From Azolla caroliniana (Eukaryota > Polypodiophyta): 64,000 nucleotides of DNA. The notes below the pieces were generated by a model that saw only the letters and a list, made by a program, of their open reading frames with translations, ran no database searches and was not told where the DNA came from. Where the stretch lies: assembly GCA_043228905.1 (NCBI GenBank), contig JBHGNT010000012.1, positions 6,944,001-7,008,000 of the forward strand, given 5' to 3'. This document shows, one piece after another, positions 8,710 to 20,324 of this stretch (position 1 is its first letter; the number at the start of each line of letters is the position of its first letter). The translations under genes were made by a program, and so were the position numbers.

Positions 8710-10089
8710 TCAGGTACAATCGTTCAGTACAAAAGAAATGGAATGACGAACCCATTCAATAAATAAAGAAGAGTTTTTATTATAAAACCAGGGATAACCC
8801 AGTATTACATCGGTGGTACAAAGATTCATTACATGGAAGTCTACTTCCTCTATATAAGTATCAATAGAAATTCCTAATGAATGAATCGCCCCGTTGATGT
8901 ATTGTACTCTTCCATCAGCCAAGTGCACCGTGTAGGTGTGATCACGTATGGTGGGTTGGATTCCCCATATCTGAGCCAAACGATCATTCACAAAATTGTG
9001 TGAGCTTCCCGAATCAAATAAAAATTGTACGGGAGATCCATTGATATACCCGTTTGCACGTAGTAAATCATTGGGACCCAATACATAGTGAGGGAAAGAA
9101 CATTGACAATTACTTAAATGATGTGTATAGACCTGAAGGACATTAGGAATCTGACCTTTATGGTCTGCAGCTTTAGCTTTGTTGTTGTGCTGATTCCGTT
9201 GGAGCTTTCGACATTGATCTTTTGTATGACCCTTCTTTTTGCAGAATACACAAAAAGGATGTTGTCGCTTACAATCGCGATCCAGGAATTCGTTGGGTGT
9301 CTTGCGTTTCCCAACAAATTGCGACTGCTTAGTCCCGGGCGCTTCGTTGGGTTTGTTATGGTCCTTCTTCGAAGTGCGTTGATAGCGAAGAACTATTTCA
9401 ACGGCCTCTTCGAAGGATTTTGGATCCTTATCGTGCACTATCCAGTGATAGTTCGAATTGGGGATGCCATTGACAAAACAAGCTATCAACCAATTGTCCC
9501 CTTGTAGACCCGATTTTTGGATTTGGGTTCTAGCATGGTGAACATAGTCTTCTAGCGAGGAAAATTTCCTGCTAGTGAGGTTCATTAAAGCTTGTGCTGC
9601 CTCGGTTCGAGAGGGAGGTTGCAGAAATTGGCCCTTAAAAACCGTGACAAAATCTGTCCAGGTATCGGGCAATTTCCCCATAGTACGGAGGCCACGCCAC
9701 CAGGCGGCGGCCTTACCCCCGAGTTCTCGGCCGACATATGCAATCTTCATACTATCTGGCGTGGGATAGAGCTCAAAATGAGACTCCCATCGTCCCAGCC
9801 ATGTGCAGATTGCTTCTTTGGTTCTTTCCTTTTTGTCTCCGGTAAATGGCTTAACGACAAATGATGGTTCACCTTGTCGCTCATCAGGTCTATTAGTCTC
9901 ACGTTGTAGACTAATGACACGTGCCTCAAGAGCACTCTGAGATTGCCGAAGTTCGGTCATCTGTTGAGCGGTGAAACTAAGGAATTGGGTTATTTGTGCC
10001 AAATACATCTCAGTGGACATTTGTCCAGGAGGATTCCCTTGAGTTCCTTCCGCTTGAGCGGATGACATCGGGTCGTTAATTTGAGCCAT
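8710..10089 (-). CDS. gag: Element A gag-protease
   Basis: Open frame of 459 residues on the minus strand starting [11 protein letters not shown]. Residues about 30-70 look helical. The retrotransposon Gag core follows ([18 protein letters not shown] ... [25 protein letters not shown]). A CCHC knuckle [14 protein letters not shown] lies near residue 281, and an aspartic-protease segment with [10 protein letters not shown] near residue 359 (DSG active site). It ends at NDCT soon after VILGYPWF, so the protease domain is nearly whole but pol is not continuous with it. As in many gypsy elements, Gag forms the particle and protease processes it. The frame is intact although the rest of the element is dead. 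Confidence 0.88.
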   Translation of the reverse strand: MAQINDPMSSAQAEGTQGNPPGQMSTEMYLAQITQFLSFTAQQMTELRQSQSALEARVISLQRETNRPDERQGEPSFVVKPFTGDKKERTKEAICTWLGRWESHFELYPTPDSMKIAYVGRELGGKAAAWWRGLRTMGKLPDTWTDFVTVFKGQFLQPPSRTEAAQALMNLTSRKFSSLEDYVHHARTQIQKSGLQGDNWLIACFVNGIPNSNYHWIVHDKDPKSFEEAVEIVLRYQRTSKKDHNKPNEAPGTKQSQFVGKRKTPNEFLDRDCKRQHPFCVFCKKKGHTKDQCRKLQRNQHNNKAKAADHKGQIPNVLQVYTHHLSNCQCSFPHYVLGPNDLLRANGYINGSPVQFLFDSGSSHNFVNDRLAQIWGIQPTIRDHTYTVHLADGRVQYINGAIHSLGISIDTYIEEVDFHVMNLCTTDVILGYPWFYNKNSSLFIEWVRHSISFVLNDCT

Positions 10090-10518
10090 TAAAGATTATT
10101 TCTGGAAAAGAAATAGGACAAGGTCAGAGATATAGTCATAACATCATGTCGTGATGTAAACATATCATGGGCGAGCATTAATCGATATCATTATCTCACA
10201 TCAATACCCCTCTAGACGTATGAGATGAGGTTCAAGATTAGGTTACTATAGTAACACAAAGGTGTTTTAAAAACCATGGGGGTGACAAATAAATGTCTTT
10301 CCCTGATCTCTATATCGATTTTTTTATGGTGGCTCCCTGAGGCTCAACCATGTATGTTCGCGTTATGAATTGTTTATACACGAAAAAAATGTTAACAATA
10401 AACTATGTTTCGGTGCCCACATAAGTGGTTTCGGCTCTTTAAGTCCTATTACGAGGACCCCGAGGTGCACTTAGACCTTAAGTCTAAACATGTGTTATAG
10501 TCATATGTATCAAGGATG

Positions 10519-10600
10519 TTGTATGATCTTGGTCATATTTGAACTCGAGACCTCGAGAACAAATACATTAAACACTTGAGCCAACCAAGTAAGTTGCTCT
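10519..10600 (-). repeat. SINE-like tRNA-derived segment
   Basis: On the minus strand, a box-A-like GGTTGGCTCAAGTG (in the 10580s) and a box-B-like GAGTTCAAAT (about 10542-10551) lie roughly 25-30 nt apart. It resembles the head of tRNA-derived plant SINEs. No tail or target duplication was recognised. Confidence 0.35.
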
Positions 10601-11274
10601 TCTCGAATGCTTAATGTTTGATGCGTATAAGAGATATGCGAGGCAATTGATCATATATGTTTTTTTAAAAGAACATATATGTCAAGGGTCCTTATTTCAC
10701 CCTCATTTACCAAAACTATGTTGGTATGTTACCTAACCTCAAGTCTCGTAATTATGATGGCATACGCCAAAGTGCAACCTAATGGTCAAGCCAAATGAGC
10801 CCTCGTTTCGTAGTAGGCTCACGTGGGCCATCACATGGTCACGTCATTACGAATGCCTCTCGTAAGAACGAGCTCATGGTGGCATCGTATCCATGTAACG
10901 AGGGAGGGATGTTGGATACGTGCGTCATTGGAGCGACCTCACTTGAAGTGGGTCAAGCCCTACGTACTCAACATCATTTTGGCTATTGGCATTTCTTTAC
11001 GTAACGAAATCGAGGTCGTCAACGGGTTATCAACTATAAAAAAATGTTGAAAAAGGGATGGTGACAACGCCATTCTCACAAAAATGTGAGGACGGCCACC
11101 AACATCCTTCCCGACAAGGACAACTTTCGATATAATCACGTAATAACGAATATACACATATGTTTACTTATCACATATATACGATCAAATACGTATATAT
11201 GTGACCACATATGCCTATATTAAACATATCGTTATATTAAATAGCCACAAATGATGTGATCGAGATACGTAATC

Positions 11275-11517
11275 GAGGTATATACCTCTACGCACACGAA
11301 ACATCCACAAATAAGAGATCATCGTAATACGCAATGGAGGTATTGACCTCTTACGCATACGAGACCAAACGCATATCGTTTACAACAAATCAAGGTATTA
11401 AACTCATATGCAAACGTAACATATGTTCGTGAAAGTAATACGTAATTGAGGTATTAACCTCGTACGCATACGACACTCATCACATATTATTAATATGTCA
11501 AACGAGGTATTGACCTC
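11275..11517. repeat. Five-unit palindromic minisatellite in leader of A
   Basis: Each unit is centred on a near-perfect inverted repeat GAGGTATTRACCTC. Copies start at 11275, 11337, 11392 (degenerate), 11448 and 11504, so the period is 55-62 bp. Between palindromes the words 'taatacg' and 'tacgcatacga' recur. It lies between the primer site and gag. Confidence 0.8.
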
Positions 11518-11762
11518 GTGCACATATGTAAACGTTTTAGATAATCAATTAAAGACCACTACAACATCATTGACTTAATGAAAAAAATTACATATAAACT
11601 AAACACATGATTAGATGGGAGAAGAGAGAATAGAAACAAAATTTTTGGAAAGAGTTACCGAAGTTCTTTGTTATTCGTTGTCTGGATCAAGGCCAACCGC
11701 ACAACGATCGATCAGCATCAATCAAAAGACAAATGAAAAACAAAGAAACATTAGTACAAAAA

Positions 11763-11772
11763 TCTGATACCA
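11763..11772 (-). other. Primer-binding site of element A (tRNA-iMet)
   Basis: On the minus strand the sequence directly after the 5' LTR is TGGTATCAGA, complementary to the 3' end of initiator tRNA-Met. It supports the LTR boundary at 11773. Confidence 0.85.
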
Positions 11773-12168
11773 AATATTATAGATCTAAGTACTAATGTAA
11801 GCTTAAGATAAGGATAAAGAAATGAAAGATAGAAAGGAGAAAGAGAAAGAAGGGTGCCGATCCACCCGACCACCCCCGAGCGAAGGGATCGAGACGGACG
11901 CGAGCCTCGATCGGCGTCCCATACCACCGCCGTGGCGTCGAGTCGTACCTGGTGCTGGCGCGCTCGCTACAAGAGTTGACCCACCACACGAGCAGAGTCT
12001 CAATGTAGTCAAAAGATCCTCAAATGAGGGTAGCTAGGCCTCTTATTTATAGCGATACCCAAGGCCCCTAGGCAAGTTCACACTTGACCTAATGGGTTGT
12101 CTCAATCCCGAGGATTAAAAGTAATCCTCCCCTTCTTTACACTCTCGTTTAACCCTCACACTTATCCA
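11773..12168 (-). repeat. Element A 5' LTR
   Basis: 396-bp partner of 862-1257. TATA box TATAAATAAG at 12042-12051 (minus strand). The LTR ends do not show a clean TG...CA in this copy: it begins TGGATAAG and ends at ATAATATT next to the primer site. Confidence 0.9.
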
Positions 12169-13809
12169 CGTGTATAGAATACTACGGTAAATTCTCACCA
12201 CGGGATATTAAATGGTCATGCCTGTAACAATAATGGTATAAAAAGGATCCTTAGAATGCATTCGTATGATTATTTAATTTCCACCACTGACTAAGTTTTA
12301 TCTATATCGGTAGGGAGCACATATTAAGCCATATTAGATCTTGTTGTATCAAACCTTATTTGGCAATCATGTGTTGGCACTCCATTAAATAGTCTACATT
12401 TGTTCCTGGACTTATTGTGTGTTTTGTTGTCTATTTGGTCTCAAAAAACATGAGCACGGAAATAAGCTCTTGGAACAAGAGTATACATAATTATGAGAGT
12501 TGGTGAAGTTGAAATTTGAACTTATAAAAGATATCCCCCAATCCTCTTATGCTCAAATAAGTGACTATCACGTTGATCATTTTATACAGCCTCTTCAAGT
12601 GTGGGAGCATCCATAGGCCCCTTTGTAAACAAGGCCCCTTCGAAAACACTCTTGAAGGGCAATATCACCAAAATGGTACATGGGGTAAATTGCTAAAAAT
12701 CAAAATCATACATTGCGACTATATGTGGTCCTTGCCTAATGTTAGTTAAGCTAGACAAACATCTCCAAAACAAGTTTAGAGCTCTATGGTAAAGGTCTTA
12801 AGATTCTCTGATTGTGGCGTTTTTTTTTCAACAAAAAATCCATAACCCTAAGTTATTTTCAACAATTTAAACAAACAAGGGGTCATGTAAGAAGAGAGCT
12901 TATCATAAATCTTAGACTAGCACATGCCATCATATTTTTGAAAAACTACTTTTTGGCTCTAACAAATACAATGTTTAAATCAATGTGTCTTCTCTCGAAG
13001 CTTAGTCTTCATAATCTCCGAATATTTATGTAATTGACTAAGTTGGGCATCTTTCAACAACCACATTGACATAAAAACTTGTGTGCACAACACAATATCC
13101 TCCATATTAGAGAAAAGAAGAGAATTGTACTCCAAATGTAAAAAATATCGAACGAAAGGATTTTTTGTTCGAATTACCATGAACCTACAACAAATTATCA
13201 ATCTCCTATGAGCAAGAGAGAAAGAAATACTCATAAATGAATAAACTCAACCTTTTGTTGTTCCATCTATCAACCTATTACTCGACTTTAAGAATCCAAA
13301 CTTGGAGTTCCAAAGGATAATGTTTATCATGAATGATGTTATCATAATTTGTTAAATTGAATTTATGGGAGATATTTAAAGTGCCCCATGTGACGTATAT
13401 AAGCAATGTTTTCTCATTATGCTTTAGCAATGTGAAGTTGTAATTCCTAAACATAATCGCATATATAGAAGTGTCATATAATGGGGGGGTCTTCTCAACA
13501 TTTCCTTGGATTGAAAGGCTTCACAAAGAGTATATCCTACAAATGAAAATGTAGTTATCATGCATGTTAAATATACGAAGAAGTTTCCCAAAGAAAAAAT
13601 GGGAATGAAACTTTTCCCGATTGATTCGAAATTGTGTGTCGACCTGATGTCGTGGTCGTTGTCTCAATAGGTTATAAAATCACATTGTATTGACTTACTG
13701 TCCCGATTGGGGCCCGAAGCGATTAGCACACAATGATATGTGAGATAACACGGATTGGATTTGACAAAACTCGATCATGTGTCGGGTTGTTTGTTCGATT
13801 CTTGAATGT

Positions 13810-13849
<40 letters not shown>

Positions 13850-14278
13850 ATGTATGTGTGTATCCACACTTGCACATGGATCAGGAGAAATAAGAAATTT
13901 GGATGGATATTTTGGATATATTCTAAATTTAGGGGCGGCAAAATTTTGGTAGCCTTCTTTTTCACACTTTGCCGAGAAATCCTGAAATTATCTCCAATTT
14001 CTGCGCCATTTTCTTCTTCCTCTTCTTCTCCTTCTTCCTTTTTTCTTTTTTGTTTTGTGGGCGATATGAAAAAGGAAAATGCAGATTCATATCGAGCTCA
14101 GATATTTCTGTTCTGATGTTTTGATGAATATAATCAGGATGCTCTAATTCTTCTTCTTTTCCCCTTAAATGCAATATTTCATTCGATTGATTGAGAGTTT
14201 GATGTGTTCTAATCAAACACATATATAAATTAGACTTTGATCGAGACCAAAAATCCATCGAGCCGCCAAATAATTGGC
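12169..14278. other. Intergenic DNA upstream of the LBD gene
   Basis: AT-rich, with no recognisable coding region or transposon terminus. It contains the (GT)18 tract at 13811-13846, a CT/T-rich stretch around 14005-14060, and a TATATAAAT word near 14222-14230, about 50 bp before the LBD start codon, which could be a core promoter. Regulatory content is otherwise unknown. Confidence 0.5.
13811..13846. repeat. (GT)18 microsatellite
   Basis: Uninterrupted GT dinucleotide repeat about 430 bp upstream of the LBD start codon. Confidence 0.95.
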
Positions 14279-16301
14279 ATGGAATTCGTGGCGAAATCGA
14301 GTAATGGGTCATCTTCATCCTCATCACCATGTGCTGCCTGCAAGCTTCTGCGGAGGAGATGTGTCGAGAACTGTATCTTCTCACCCCATTTCCCGGCCGA
14401 TGAGCCCCTCAAGTTTGCCAGTGTCCACCGAGTCTTCGGGGCGAGCAACGTTAGCAAAATGTTGCAGGTGACAAACAACTTTTAACTCATTCCCACAACA
14501 CAAATGGATGTAGATGATTCAACAAGCTTAGAATTTTTGTTAATTAAGTTTAAGTTTCTAAGATGATCATTAAGTTTTGAATGATAGTAACATATGTGGT
14601 AATCACAACGTATGTCGGCCTAGGATATGTTTACTTTTGATTATTCGGTATGCTAATAGTGTCAGGTTTTTAATGAAGGATTTCATTGTTATTGGTATAT
14701 ATATATATATAACAATGTCAGCACTAGATTGTCCCAACAAGATTGGACCTTCATTCTTGGGGTCAATAGTATCATGTTAAATGTTATGTTATGTTATAAC
14801 TTGGGGTTTGTCAATCTTATAGATAAAGTTGGTATATCACTTATTTTCACTTTAGTCATCTTAGGCTAGGACATGGAGTCAATTCTTTAATTTGTAGTTT
14901 TAATGTTTGTCAACAAAGAGATGAGTGGTTATGGTGGGGAGAGGGTTAGATCGAGGATTTTACAAGGGTTTGATTAGTCATCTTATGGTTTAGTAATAAA
15001 GATTTTGTCAAGCTTTATTAGAAAATATTATTTAGTACTATCATCATTCACGCAAAAAGTATATGCCCAATGTCACTACTTTAGCCAAGAAATCATATAA
15101 AAATTGTGCATATCACTTTAAAGATAGGTGAAAAGCTAGGAATGATTAAGATAAGTAGTTACAAAATGTTCAAATTTTTCATATGAAATGTAAATAGTAC
15201 TTACCATTTAGTTGAAATGAATACTAGTACATAAAAATGAGTATGTTATAACACATTCTACTAGTGGAATGGTTGCTAGCATAGCTTGGATGGTCTTATT
15301 CACTATTTGGTTATTGTTGATGCCTCAAATAGGTAAGAAGACATTGGATGTGGTTAATCTAGTTATAAACAATGCAATTTTCAAAAATATCCTCCAAGGA
15401 ATGATAAAGAAAGAAAGAAAGAAGGATATATTAACGTCTTCTAAGGCCAAAATTGGCCAAAGATTGTTGACTCTTGGAATATTCTTGTTTGCTTAAGTGT
15501 GATTCATCGTCTATGAGCTACGCATAGCATGTAACTATGTGTCCTTGCCTATGTTGAAAGTTGATGGAAAAGGGAATGCCTTCCCATCACAAGTAAAAAG
15601 TGATGGACATAATTGAAATTGTGGCCCTCGGTTTGTTTTGACTAGGAAAGAGATTCTTGTGTTTAGTATTCTTGTGGGTAATTTTTAGTACCATAAGATG
15701 AACATCATGCTAGTGTCCAAATGTTCAATATTGTAAGTGTTTCTACACCATGATAATGGTGTTAGCGTAAGCAATTGTGCTTAAAACTTACTCTACTCGT
15801 TTAATAGGATGGAGGGTAAAATTTTTTTATCACTTGAAACTAGTTTAAATGGATAGGAATTGATTGGAAGGTGGATTAATATGGAAATGACAGGAAATAT
15901 CGGTGGACCAGAGGGGGGATGCAGTAAGTAGCATGGTATATGAGGCAAACTCGAGAATCAGGGACCCTGTTTATGGATGTGTGGGTGCCATTGCCAACCT
16001 GCAACGCCAAGTATTGCAATTGCAAACACAACTTGCTGTCTCCCAAGCCCAAACTGTTTATGCCCAACTCCAGTATGAACTACTCACCAACGATACCACC
16101 TCCGATCATAATTACTTGGTGCAACACCACCCCTCTTCCTCTCCCACTACCACCACCACCACATCTTATCTTACTCTCACTCCTACAAACACTTCCCCCA
16201 AACACAATCCTCAACTTCAAGCTAGTTCCCTTCAAGTGCACACCCCGACCCAGACCATTTCAGACTCTCGTTGCCTCGATCATTTCAACATATCTGAATG
16301 A
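14279..16301 (+). CDS. LOB-domain (LBD) protein, class I, LBD4/LBD1-11-like
   Basis: Plant-specific nuclear DNA-binding regulator. Exons are 14279-14467 and 15894-16301 with one phase-0 GT-AG intron of 1426 bp, giving 198 residues. Exon 1 starts MEFVAKSSNG and holds the C block C-X2-C-X6-C-X3-C (Cys18, 21, 28, 32: CAACKLLRRRCVENC) and the start of the GAS block (FASVHRVFGASNVSKMLQ). Exon 2 continues it (DQRGDAVSSMVYEANSRIRDPVYGCVG, with the conserved DPVYG at 87-91) and then a coiled-coil/leucine-rich stretch (INLQRQVLQLQTQL-type, about 96-115). The intron position after the GAS block is the family standard. The C-terminus is Ser/Thr/Pro/His-rich and low-complexity. The match to the LBD1/4/11/15 group, which acts in vascular and meristem patterning, comes from recognised motifs; the exact orthologue is uncertain. 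No breaks are seen. Confidence 0.93.
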
Positions 16302-16929
16302 TAAAACTAGATCGACCTCCTCTATTTCTAATGTAAATTTCACTTTGGCCCTTGTGATAATGATCGTATGATCTCCGATGCTTATATATATTATGCTCGC
16401 CTTGAAACCACTCTTGTATAAATACGCTATTTACAAGTTTAAATTTAAATATCTCTTTATCTCTCTTATAGGTGATATATTATATTAAAAGAAGTTGACA
16501 ATAAAACTCTTGCCACTTTACAAGGTGGTTTACTATATTAAAACCACACAACAATACAAAAGAAAACTTCTTGTTGATTCTATTATTATAGGAAGGTTAT
16601 TGTTTGCTAGATAAACGAGGTAAATTCTCTAAGGTGTGGCAAGGGTAAGTAACATAGAGGTAACTCGAATGAGTACAAGGTGCTCATAGAGCTTAATCAC
16701 AAGAATTATGAAATCAAAATACTTTTCAACCTACATATTTGTAAATGTTGACAGAAAATGTCAATTGGAAGTACTATGAGCAATCCTCCAACTATAATTG
16801 TATGAGGAAAACTAGCATGCGTAAATAGTGGAGTTCTTGAGTTGGTTGGTTGTGTGGAAGACTAAATGTAATACATTGCAATAACATTTTGAATGGCTGT
16901 CTCATTGTGTATTGTGCACTATGTGCTCG

Positions 16930-16995
<66 letters not shown>

Positions 16996-17222
16996 TTCTC
17001 TCTCCTTTTTTTTCCTGTAAATCAATGTTTGTTATTAAAACAAGATGATAATACAACCCTTGCTATCTTCACTACATAAATAGTGATAGTGCAAGGGAAA
17101 CCCTCTCAAGTGTTGTAAAACTAGATGACATAAGTTCATCTCCTCTTGGGACAACGTCCCCGTACAACATAGTTGTGACAATTGTCAAATCAACTTCCCT
17201 TTCATTTTAAGGAGTTGTTGTG
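16302..17222. other. Intergenic DNA after LBD, with (CT)n
   Basis: 3' flank of the LBD gene. A CT repeat of about 60 bp lies at 16931-16991. Nothing coding is recognised. Confidence 0.5.
16931..16991. repeat. (CT)n microsatellite
   Basis: About 30 CT units, uninterrupted, ending before 'cgctttctctctcc'. Confidence 0.95.
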
Positions 17223-19862
17223 TTACCCCTGAAGTCCATCAAATAAGGACCCATTTCTCATGGTCCAATTAAACCACATCCCCCAATATCTAAGGTAGTA
17301 AAAAACAACCTTATATGATGGTGTGGGCATAGCTTTATCTTCATCAATAAAAGCCCACTTATAAGGTGACAAAATATTTCCTATTATCGATGCCCAAATT
17401 TGTGATATAATCACCCAAATGGCTTTAGCAACTAGACATGTAATGAATCTATGTATGACATCTTCTTGAACCACCGTACAGAAAAAACATGTCCCATTCG
17501 AAATATGTCTTCGTTTTAAGGCCATCGTCAAAGGCAACCCACCAACTATGGCATGCCAAAGAAACACCTTTGCACGAAATGGAAGATGAGACTACCACCC
17601 TGCATCTAAAACTCTACACCACCACTTTACATGTCGAGTAATTTACCATGTATCCAAAACCTTATTTGATAACCAAGCTCTATCTTCAACCAACTTATGG
17701 TACACATCATTAGTGTGCACCACAAAAATCGATTTCTCAATACAAAATGACCAATCTTTCCATGGGTCCTCGACCACCAACTCTAGAATCGGGAAAACTA
17801 ATCTAGGCAATGCCAATATTGATTACCAAATATACCCATATCCACGTGGTATATGAAACTTTTTTTTTTTTGTTCGAAAGGCCATCATTTTCCTACGTGA
17901 CTCTAAGATACCATCTTCCATAGTTACCAAACCTAGCCTTGCCATTTGATTGAACTGTGAATTTAGACTTTCGTTTCCATCCTAGTGTAATATCCTTGAA
18001 GCTGCCAACACCTTACTGCCAATGAATTTATATCTTTTCTACACTCAAGAGGCCTCCAATTAAACAAATTCAAACATCGTTGCCAAGAAAGCACCAATTG
18101 TTGAACCATAATAGATTCTGAACATTTAAATGGTTAGGTACTATTAATAACATGCCACCACAAAGCTGTAATTCTCGTTTTCCCATGGTATATACCAACC
18201 TTTTCCACAAAGTAATTAATTATTTCTACCCAAGGTTGGGTACCTATGCAGATACCTTTCAAAAGATTGAATCTTCGAGCCACCATATGATCTTCTAAAT
18301 TTAGTAAAGCAGCACCCCCTAACCATTTTGGGGTACAAATATTGTTCCATGATACCAAACGCATACCAAGGTTTGTTTGTTTCTTCCATAGTGTATATTT
18401 AAGTGAACGAGCTAAATGATCAAGTGATTTCTTTGTCCACGGTAACAATGGAAAAAAACTAAGAAATCATTGGCATCAAATTATAGCTTGTACCACTTTG
18501 AGACGAGTATTAAACGACCATGCTTGAGACTTCCAATACATAAATTTTTCCAAAATGGTTCCCGATATCCAATTCAAACTTTGCGATGATGAGATATCAA
18601 CACCAATAGGGTAACCTAAGTGCCAACACACATTCCCTTGATCTAATATTTGGCTACCCCATCCAAGGTAAACTAAATCACTCTTACTGCATCTAATGAG
18701 CATCGACTTCTGCATATTTATATGTAATCCTAACGCCAATGCAAACACATTCCGTGCCTCCATGGCTTTAGCTATATTATTAGGTGCCGCTTTGAGAAAT
18801 AAAAATGAATCATCGGCCAATGCTTGAGCGATCAATTTTTCCCTGATGGTAGAGCTAATCCAACTATTTCCCCACATGTTGCAAACTCATGCATCTTCAT
18901 GAAAATCGAGCGTGTAGCAATTGCAAATAATAATGGACTCAATGGGCATCCTTGTCTAAGTGATCTTTTCAATGGTATCGCCTTAGTAACTCCGTGACCA
19001 TTTAACTTAATGTGTGACATTGCACCTAATCCCACTAACAACAATATTCGAGACATCCTTTCCCCAAAACCCATATGTGACATAAGTTGAGTAATAAAAG
19101 ACCAAATGACATGATCATATGCCTTCTCATGTCTAGTTGTATCATTACAATTTGTTGTTTGGATTCCTTTGCATAATCCACTAACATTTGCACATTCAAA
19201 ATATTATGCAAGATGTCCCTTCCCTCAATAAACCCATATTGCATTGGATGGACCATAGTCAACAATACCTTTTGAAGTATATTTGCAATTACTTTGGCAA
19301 AAATCTTATACATCCCACCCATTAATGATATCGGTCTCCATTGAGCAAAAGAAATAGGAGATGCAACTTTTGGTATAAGTTTAACAAGCCCAACTTTCCA
19401 TGAATCAGGCATTTTAACAGAACTCCACACTTCTTGGAATATCATTGTTAGAGGGCCTTTGAGTTCTGGTACAAAGGCTTTAAAAAACTCATCCGTAATG
19501 TCATTCCAACCCGAACTTTTATCAACTACAAGATGTGACAATACATATTCCACCTCCTCCTTTATATCCTCCTCTAATGCAATCATGACATGTTGCCAAC
19601 CACTCGCCTTGACCGAGTTAAATAACATTGATCGTGCTTGTATTATGTCATCATTTAGAATATAGTCTTGCCTAAAAAGATTCGTGAAATGTTTAACACA
19701 ATTATCAATAATCACTTGTGGGTTTGTAATTCAAAGTTCCATCAATCTCTACACTTACCACATTCATTCTAGCATGAGATGCATGCAACCCATGGTAAAA
19801 CTTATGTGAATAACAGTTGCGATCATGTGCTTCATTTTTCATACTCTCTCTCTCATGAACCA
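17223..19862 (-). pseudogene. LINE L1: decayed non-LTR retrotransposon, RT and zf-RVT
   Basis: Minus-strand remains of an L1-type plant LINE ORF2, broken by many stops and frameshifts. From 19862 downward come a pre-RT stretch (DRNCYSHKFYHGLHASHARMN), the RT palm and fingers (KSSGWNDITDEFFKAF ... PISFAQWRPISLMGGMYKIFAKVIANIL ... QYGFIEGRDILHNI), SLRQGCPLSPLLFAI, the active site ALADDSFLFL, then a thumb region. At 17223-17567 is the C-terminal zinc-binding domain (FLWHAIVGGLPLTMALKRRHI ... CFFC ... HRFITC). The endonuclease domain is absent. Element C (19868) sits at its 5' side, so more may lie beyond 31186. No poly-A tail or flanking duplication was identified. Confidence 0.9.
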
Positions 19863-19867
19863 CATAG
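19863..19867. repeat. Target duplication of C, left copy (CATAG)
   Basis: Perfect match to 31182-31186. It defines the ends of element C. Confidence 0.92.
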
Positions 19868-19900
19868 TGTCATGAACACATGACCATTATGGCATCACCT

Positions 19901-19958
19901 GGACTTGAACCTCGAACCTTGTAATCCATACTTGAAAACCTCAACCATTAAGATAGCT
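19901..19958 (-). repeat. tRNA-like segment inside C 5' LTR
   Basis: Same arrangement as 8025-8082 in B: exact box B GGTTCAAGTCC and a box-A-like word 33 nt before it, on the minus strand. It sits near the LTR 5' boundary. Confidence 0.4.
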
Positions 19959-20025
19959 TATTGTTATATAAAACAATAAAAGCTACTTCTTGTATTACAT
20001 TCATTATTGTAAAACCTCTAGATTA

Positions 20026-20089
20026 TTCTAGAATGTTCTAGAATGTCCTAGAGCATTCTAGGTCTAGAACATTCTAGAACATTCTAGAA
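20026..20089 (+). promoter_or_regulatory. Heat-shock-element cluster, C 5' LTR
   Basis: TTC-GAA-TTC-GAA at 20026-20043 and GAA-TTC-GAA-TTC-GAA at 20067-20089, perfectly phased. The intervening sequence (CCTAGAGCATTCTAGG) is itself nearly symmetric. TATAAATA follows 25 bp later. Confidence 0.78.
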
Positions 20090-20114
20090 ATCTCTAAGCT
20101 ATTCTATAGGAACC

Positions 20115-20122
20115 TATAAATA
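20115..20122 (+). promoter_or_regulatory. TATA box, C 5' LTR
   Basis: TATAAATA, 32 bp upstream of the segment that is complementary to the primer site. This spacing is typical for a TATA box and its transcription start. Confidence 0.75.
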
Positions 20123-20146
20123 AGGGCATACATGTATTCTCAAATC

Positions 20147-20158
20147 AATTCGAATCAA
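20147..20158 (+). promoter_or_regulatory. Predicted transcript start / self-primer, C 5' LTR
   Basis: AATTCGAATCAA, exact reverse complement of 20313-20324. Its first base is at the expected transcription start. Confidence 0.62.
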
Positions 20159-20312
20159 CACCAGTCTTTAGCTCTCATTACATATCTTGTATCCATCTCT
20201 TTCTTTCTCTATCTTATACATCCATTCTTCTCTTAGTATTTCGTTCCTTTCTTCTCGTGTTCTCTAATATCCATCTTCCATCACTCTATCTTTTATCCTT
20301 GGTTCTGACAGT

Positions 20313-20319
20313 TTGATTC

Positions 20320-20324
<5 letters not shown>
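20313..20324 (+). other. Candidate self-priming primer-binding site, C
   Basis: TTGATTCGAATT, two bases after the 5' LTR. Twelve perfect pairs with 20147-20158. No tRNA-type site is seen. Confidence 0.62.

Larger units (their letters stand above)
10090..11762 (-). other. Untranslated leader of element A
   Basis: 1.67 kb between the primer site and gag with no convincing coding frame. It holds a SINE-like segment near 10519-10600 and the five-unit palindromic repeat array at 11275-11517. Long leaders with tandem repeats are common in plant gypsy elements. Confidence 0.6.
862..12168 (-). mobile_element. Element A: Ty3/gypsy chromovirus, minus strand, interrupted by B
   Basis: Full-length but decayed LTR retrotransposon read on the minus strand. 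Two same-orientation LTRs of 396 bp (862-1257 and 11773-12168) bracket it. A primer-binding site complementary to initiator tRNA-Met abuts the right LTR. The order on the minus strand is leader, gag-protease (10089-8710), start of RT (8709-8406), then the 4.6-kb insertion of element B, then the rest of RT, RNase H, integrase and a C-terminal chromodomain (3767-1251). I counted about 8 substitutions between the LTRs, mostly transitions, so it is not very young. I found no matching target duplication. Pol has lost key residues and contains a premature stop, so this copy cannot be autonomous. Confidence 0.93.
19868..20310 (+). repeat. Element C 5' LTR
   Basis: 443 bp, TGTCAT...TGACA. It contains the antisense tRNA-like segment (box B at 19901-19911, box A at 19945-19958), heat-shock elements (20026-20089), TATAAATA (20115-20122) and the self-primer (20147-20158). 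Confidence 0.93.

Noticed and set aside
11275-11517. Possible CRISPR-like array
   Set aside because: Regularly spaced palindromes, but this is a plant retrotransposon leader; spacers are themselves similar and no cas genes exist here.
12561-13234. Short open frames in the LBD upstream region
   Set aside because: Ordinary AT-rich chance frames without motifs or codon bias.
13723-13965. Open frames spanning the GT/CA microsatellites (also 60128-60421)
   Set aside because: They read THTHTH or CVCVCV dipeptide runs; products of simple repeats.
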